Assembly (NCBI GenBank): GCA_002333405.1
Contig: DDBH01000002.1
Span: 29,435-82,392 of the forward strand
DNA length: 52,958 bases
From: Micrococcales bacterium UBA2037
GTDB lineage: Bacteria > Actinomycetota > Actinomycetes > Actinomycetales > Microbacteriaceae
Direction of reading: 5' to 3'
A model generated the notes under the pieces. The model did not search any database and was not told the origin of the DNA. It worked only from the letters and a program-made list of their open reading frames with translations. The first letter of the stretch is position 1. Each line of letters begins with the position of its first letter. Shown piece by piece: positions 51,576 through 52,958 of this stretch. Made by a program: the position numbers and the translations under genes.

Positions 51576-51995
51576 TTACGAATCCTTTTGTGATGAGTAA
51601 AAGGTAAGTCGAAACTTACCAATCAAAATTTCTGTTCCTGTGGTTAGTTGAGCTGAATCAACCCTGGCACCATCCACGTAGGTGCCATTCATAGAACCCA
51701 GATCAGTAAGCGTAAAGCTTCTTTGCTTTCGGTCAAACTGAACATGCCTTCTAGAAACTGTCACATCATCCAGGAAGATATCTGCTTCTGGGTGACGCCC
51801 GGCAACTGTCAGATCCTGGTCAAGAAGAAACCTAGACCCAGCCCCGGCACCGCGGTGAGAGATCAAAAGCGCTGAATTCTCGGGTAGGGCTGCAACCGCT
51901 GAGGCTTCCTCTTCGGTTAGAACTGGCGCTTGGTTGGCGATAAGGTCATCAGAAAAACGAGCTGTCTCGTCGCTTCTGAAAGATTCCTTGGACAA
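51576..51995 (-). CDS. FHA-domain protein, GarA/OdhI-like
   Basis: This 139-residue protein has a short N-terminal tail and an FHA domain (LDQDLTVAGRHPEADIFL, VSRRHVQFD, LTDLGSMNGTYVDGARV, with conserved Gly, Arg, Ser, His and Asn-Gly). GarA/OdhI proteins bind and inhibit 2-oxoglutarate dehydrogenase until phosphorylated by PknG/PknB on a Thr-Thr pair in the tail (known). Here the tail has only DETARF with Thr11, so control may differ. It is translated from TTG at 51995 behind AGGGGAGG. It is in the pgsA-garA-merR-merR set. Confidence 0.9.
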   Translation of the reverse strand: MSKESFRSDETARFSDDLIANQAPVLTEEEASAVAALPENSALLISHRGAGAGSRFLLDQDLTVAGRHPEADIFLDDVTVSRRHVQFDRKQRSFTLTDLGSMNGTYVDGARVDSAQLTTGTEILIGKFRLTFYSSQKDS

Positions 51996-52011
51996 TTTAC
52001 GCCTCCCCTAA

Positions 52012-52596
52012 TTACTCCACTTTAGAGGATTTTTCCCTGTCGTAAAACACCAGTTTTATTACATGGGCCACATAAAACCCTCCGGAGAGCCAGTAAAGCA
52101 CTATTCCCCAGTAGGCAAAGCCCCAGGCCAGCGGCAAAACAATAAAGTCTGATTCCGGCCAAACATCAGCCATCAACAGCAGTGGGAGCGCGTAGAGCAG
52201 TGCGAAGGTGCCGGCCTTACCCAAAAAGTGAACCGGCAACGGGCCATATCCATGATTTGCCAAAACCGGGTAGACCGCCAGCAGCATGAGGTCCCTAGAA
52301 ACCACGATTACCGCGAGCCAGAGCGGGATGTTGCCGTTGATGGTCAGCCCAATCAGGGTTGCAAAAATAAACAGGCGATCCGCAGCCGGGTCCAGCATCT
52401 GCCCGAGCCGGGTTATTTGATTGAACCTTCTGGCAATCTGGCCGTCAAGCCAGTCGGTCGCGCTTGCAAAAGCCAGGATGATCAGGCTCCAAACAAATTC
52501 GCCATTTAGCAGCAACACCAGAAACACCGGCACCATCAACAGCCGGAGTGCGCTGAGCATGTTTGGAACACTCTTGAGTTCTTGCAGCATGCTCAT
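52012..52596 (-). CDS. pgsA: CDP-diacylglycerol--glycerol-3-phosphate 3-phosphatidyltransferase
   Basis: PgsA makes phosphatidylglycerol phosphate, the step before phosphatidylglycerol and cardiolipin. It has 194 residues and about five membrane segments. The CDP-alcohol phosphotransferase signature is complete: ATDWLDGQIARR, GQMLDPAADR with Asp48, Asp51, Asp69 and Asp73. The ATG lies 6 nt after a TAGAAT box, without Shine-Dalgarno, which suggests leaderless transcription. It may be cotranscribed with the garA-like gene, 16 bp downstream. Confidence 0.92.
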   Translation of the reverse strand: MSMLQELKSVPNMLSALRLLMVPVFLVLLLNGEFVWSLIILAFASATDWLDGQIARRFNQITRLGQMLDPAADRLFIFATLIGLTINGNIPLWLAVIVVSRDLMLLAVYPVLANHGYGPLPVHFLGKAGTFALLYALPLLLMADVWPESDFIVLPLAWGFAYWGIVLYWLSGGFYVAHVIKLVFYDREKSSKVE

Positions 52597-52602
52597 AGCC
52601 AG

Positions 52603-52608
52603 ATTCTA
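52603..52608 (-). promoter_or_regulatory. -10 box of a probable leaderless pgsA promoter
   Basis: TAGAAT on the minus strand ends 6 nt before the pgsA ATG. It is the closest match to the TANNNT consensus among the five leaderless candidates in this window. Confidence 0.5.
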
Positions 52609-52661
52609 GCGCCGGGGTGAAACAAGGTGTCTTGCCACGCCTGTCTTAGTGCTTAGGAAAT

Positions 52662-52679
52662 AGCACTGTCAGCAGTGCT
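52662..52679. repeat. Inverted repeat upstream of the ABC-F gene
   Basis: AGCACTG and CAGTGCT form a 7-bp perfect inverted repeat with a 4-nt loop, ahead of a TAGACT box at 52689-52694 that could be the -10 of the ABC-F promoter. A second inverted repeat, GTCGCA/TGCGAC, lies at about 52709-52727 in the leader. The RBS GGAG precedes the ATG by 8 nt. Confidence 0.5.
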
Positions 52680-52749
52680 GCATCCTTGGTAGACTGGTGT
52701 CCTCGTTGGTCGCATCCGATTTGCGACAAAACCCTTTGGAGAAACTCAG

Positions 52750-52958
52750 ATGATTGGCGTGCGCGACCTCGAGATTCGCATCGGCCCAAGGGTCTTGATG
52801 CACGAGGTCAACTTCCGCGTCGATAAGGGCGATAAAGTTGGCTTGGTTGGCCGCAATGGTGCCGGAAAAACAACGCTCACCAAGATTCTTGCCGGCGACG
52901 GTCAGCCCTCCCATGGATTTGTTGATCGACATGGCGAGATCGGATATCTGCCACAGGA
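52750..52958 (+). CDS. ABC-F family ATPase (3' part outside window)
   Basis: The first 69 codons of an ABC-F protein are visible: MIGVRDLEIRIG, DKVGLVGRNGAGKTT (Walker A), KILAGDGQPS and the start of a GEIGYLPQ Q-loop. ABC-F proteins have two ATPase domains, no membrane segments, and bind the ribosomal E site (EttA, translation factors) or confer antibiotic resistance. Which subgroup cannot be told from the first 69 residues. The gene is divergent from pgsA, with a 153-bp gap that includes the hairpin described separately. Confidence 0.9.
   Translation, partial: MIGVRDLEIRIGPRVLMHEVNFRVDKGDKVGLVGRNGAGKTTLTKILAGDGQPSHGFVDRHGEIGYLPQ

Noticed and set aside
1..52958. tRNA, rRNA, CRISPR, insertion sequences, prophage or toxin-antitoxin genes
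   Set aside because: All gaps are shorter than about 160 bp, none folds as a tRNA by eye, and no repeats, transposase or integrase motifs were seen.

Overview
The window is an unbroken stretch of actinobacterial housekeeping chromosome with 53 protein-coding genes, two of them cut by the window edges. I see no mobile element, CRISPR array, rRNA or tRNA, and no gene-free stretch longer than about 160 bases. The combination of trpD–ctaE–qcrCAB, a dcw cluster with SepF, YggT and DivIVA/Wag31 but no ftsA, a GarA-type FHA protein next to MerR regulators, class II DAHP synthase and an Rv2175c-type protein is typical of Actinobacteria. Moderate GC by eye, very tight packing, overlapping convergent genes and many GTG/TTG starts suggest a streamlined small-genome lineage. 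A freshwater Microbacteriaceae (Rhodoluna/Aquiluna-like) is my best guess, but that is inference and no species call is possible here.

Layout. 1-897: 3'-truncated trpD (minus). 1002-5098: ctaE-qcrC-qcrA-qcrB, the cytochrome c oxidase III / bc1 half of the respiratory supercomplex. 5241-9183 (minus): erpA, ctaC, ctaD, ctaF and a cysteine hydrolase, the other half of the oxidase. 9212-15517: M20 peptidase, DUF3043 membrane protein, aldo/keto reductase, pyrD, nrdR, hisD and a flavin reductase. 15514-37380 (minus): one long run that reads in transcription order mraZ, rsmH, ftsL-like, ftsI, murE, murF, mraY, murD, ftsW, murG, murC, ftsQ, ftsZ, yggS, sepF, yggT, divIVA, lspA, rluD, dnaE. This is the division and cell-wall cluster, headed by a promoter with three MraZ-box repeats. 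37523-44812: DUF3040, polyprenyl synthase, Rv2175c-like, aroG, plsC, ROK kinase, acyl-CoA ligase and peptide deformylase. 44809-52596: two ParA-type ATPases, pyruvate carboxylase, two MerR regulators, a GarA-like FHA protein and pgsA. 52750-52958: start of an ABC-F ATPase.

The genes fall into a few working sets. One is the cytochrome bc1-aa3 branch of respiration. A second makes lipid II precursors (murE, F, D, C, mraY, murG) and uses them at the septum (ftsW, ftsI, ftsQ, ftsL, ftsZ, sepF, divIVA). A third supplies lipid and isoprenoid (plsC, fadD-like, pgsA, polyprenyl synthase). The last controls central carbon flow (pyc, GarA-like). I found no convincing undescribed system. The most interesting items are regulatory or lineage-specific: the triple MraZ box, a recurrent -10 box placed 6-7 nt before start codons (leaderless transcripts), shared stop codons at convergent gene ends, altered MurE and GarA motifs, and an EspI-like ParA ATPase with no secretion locus in view.
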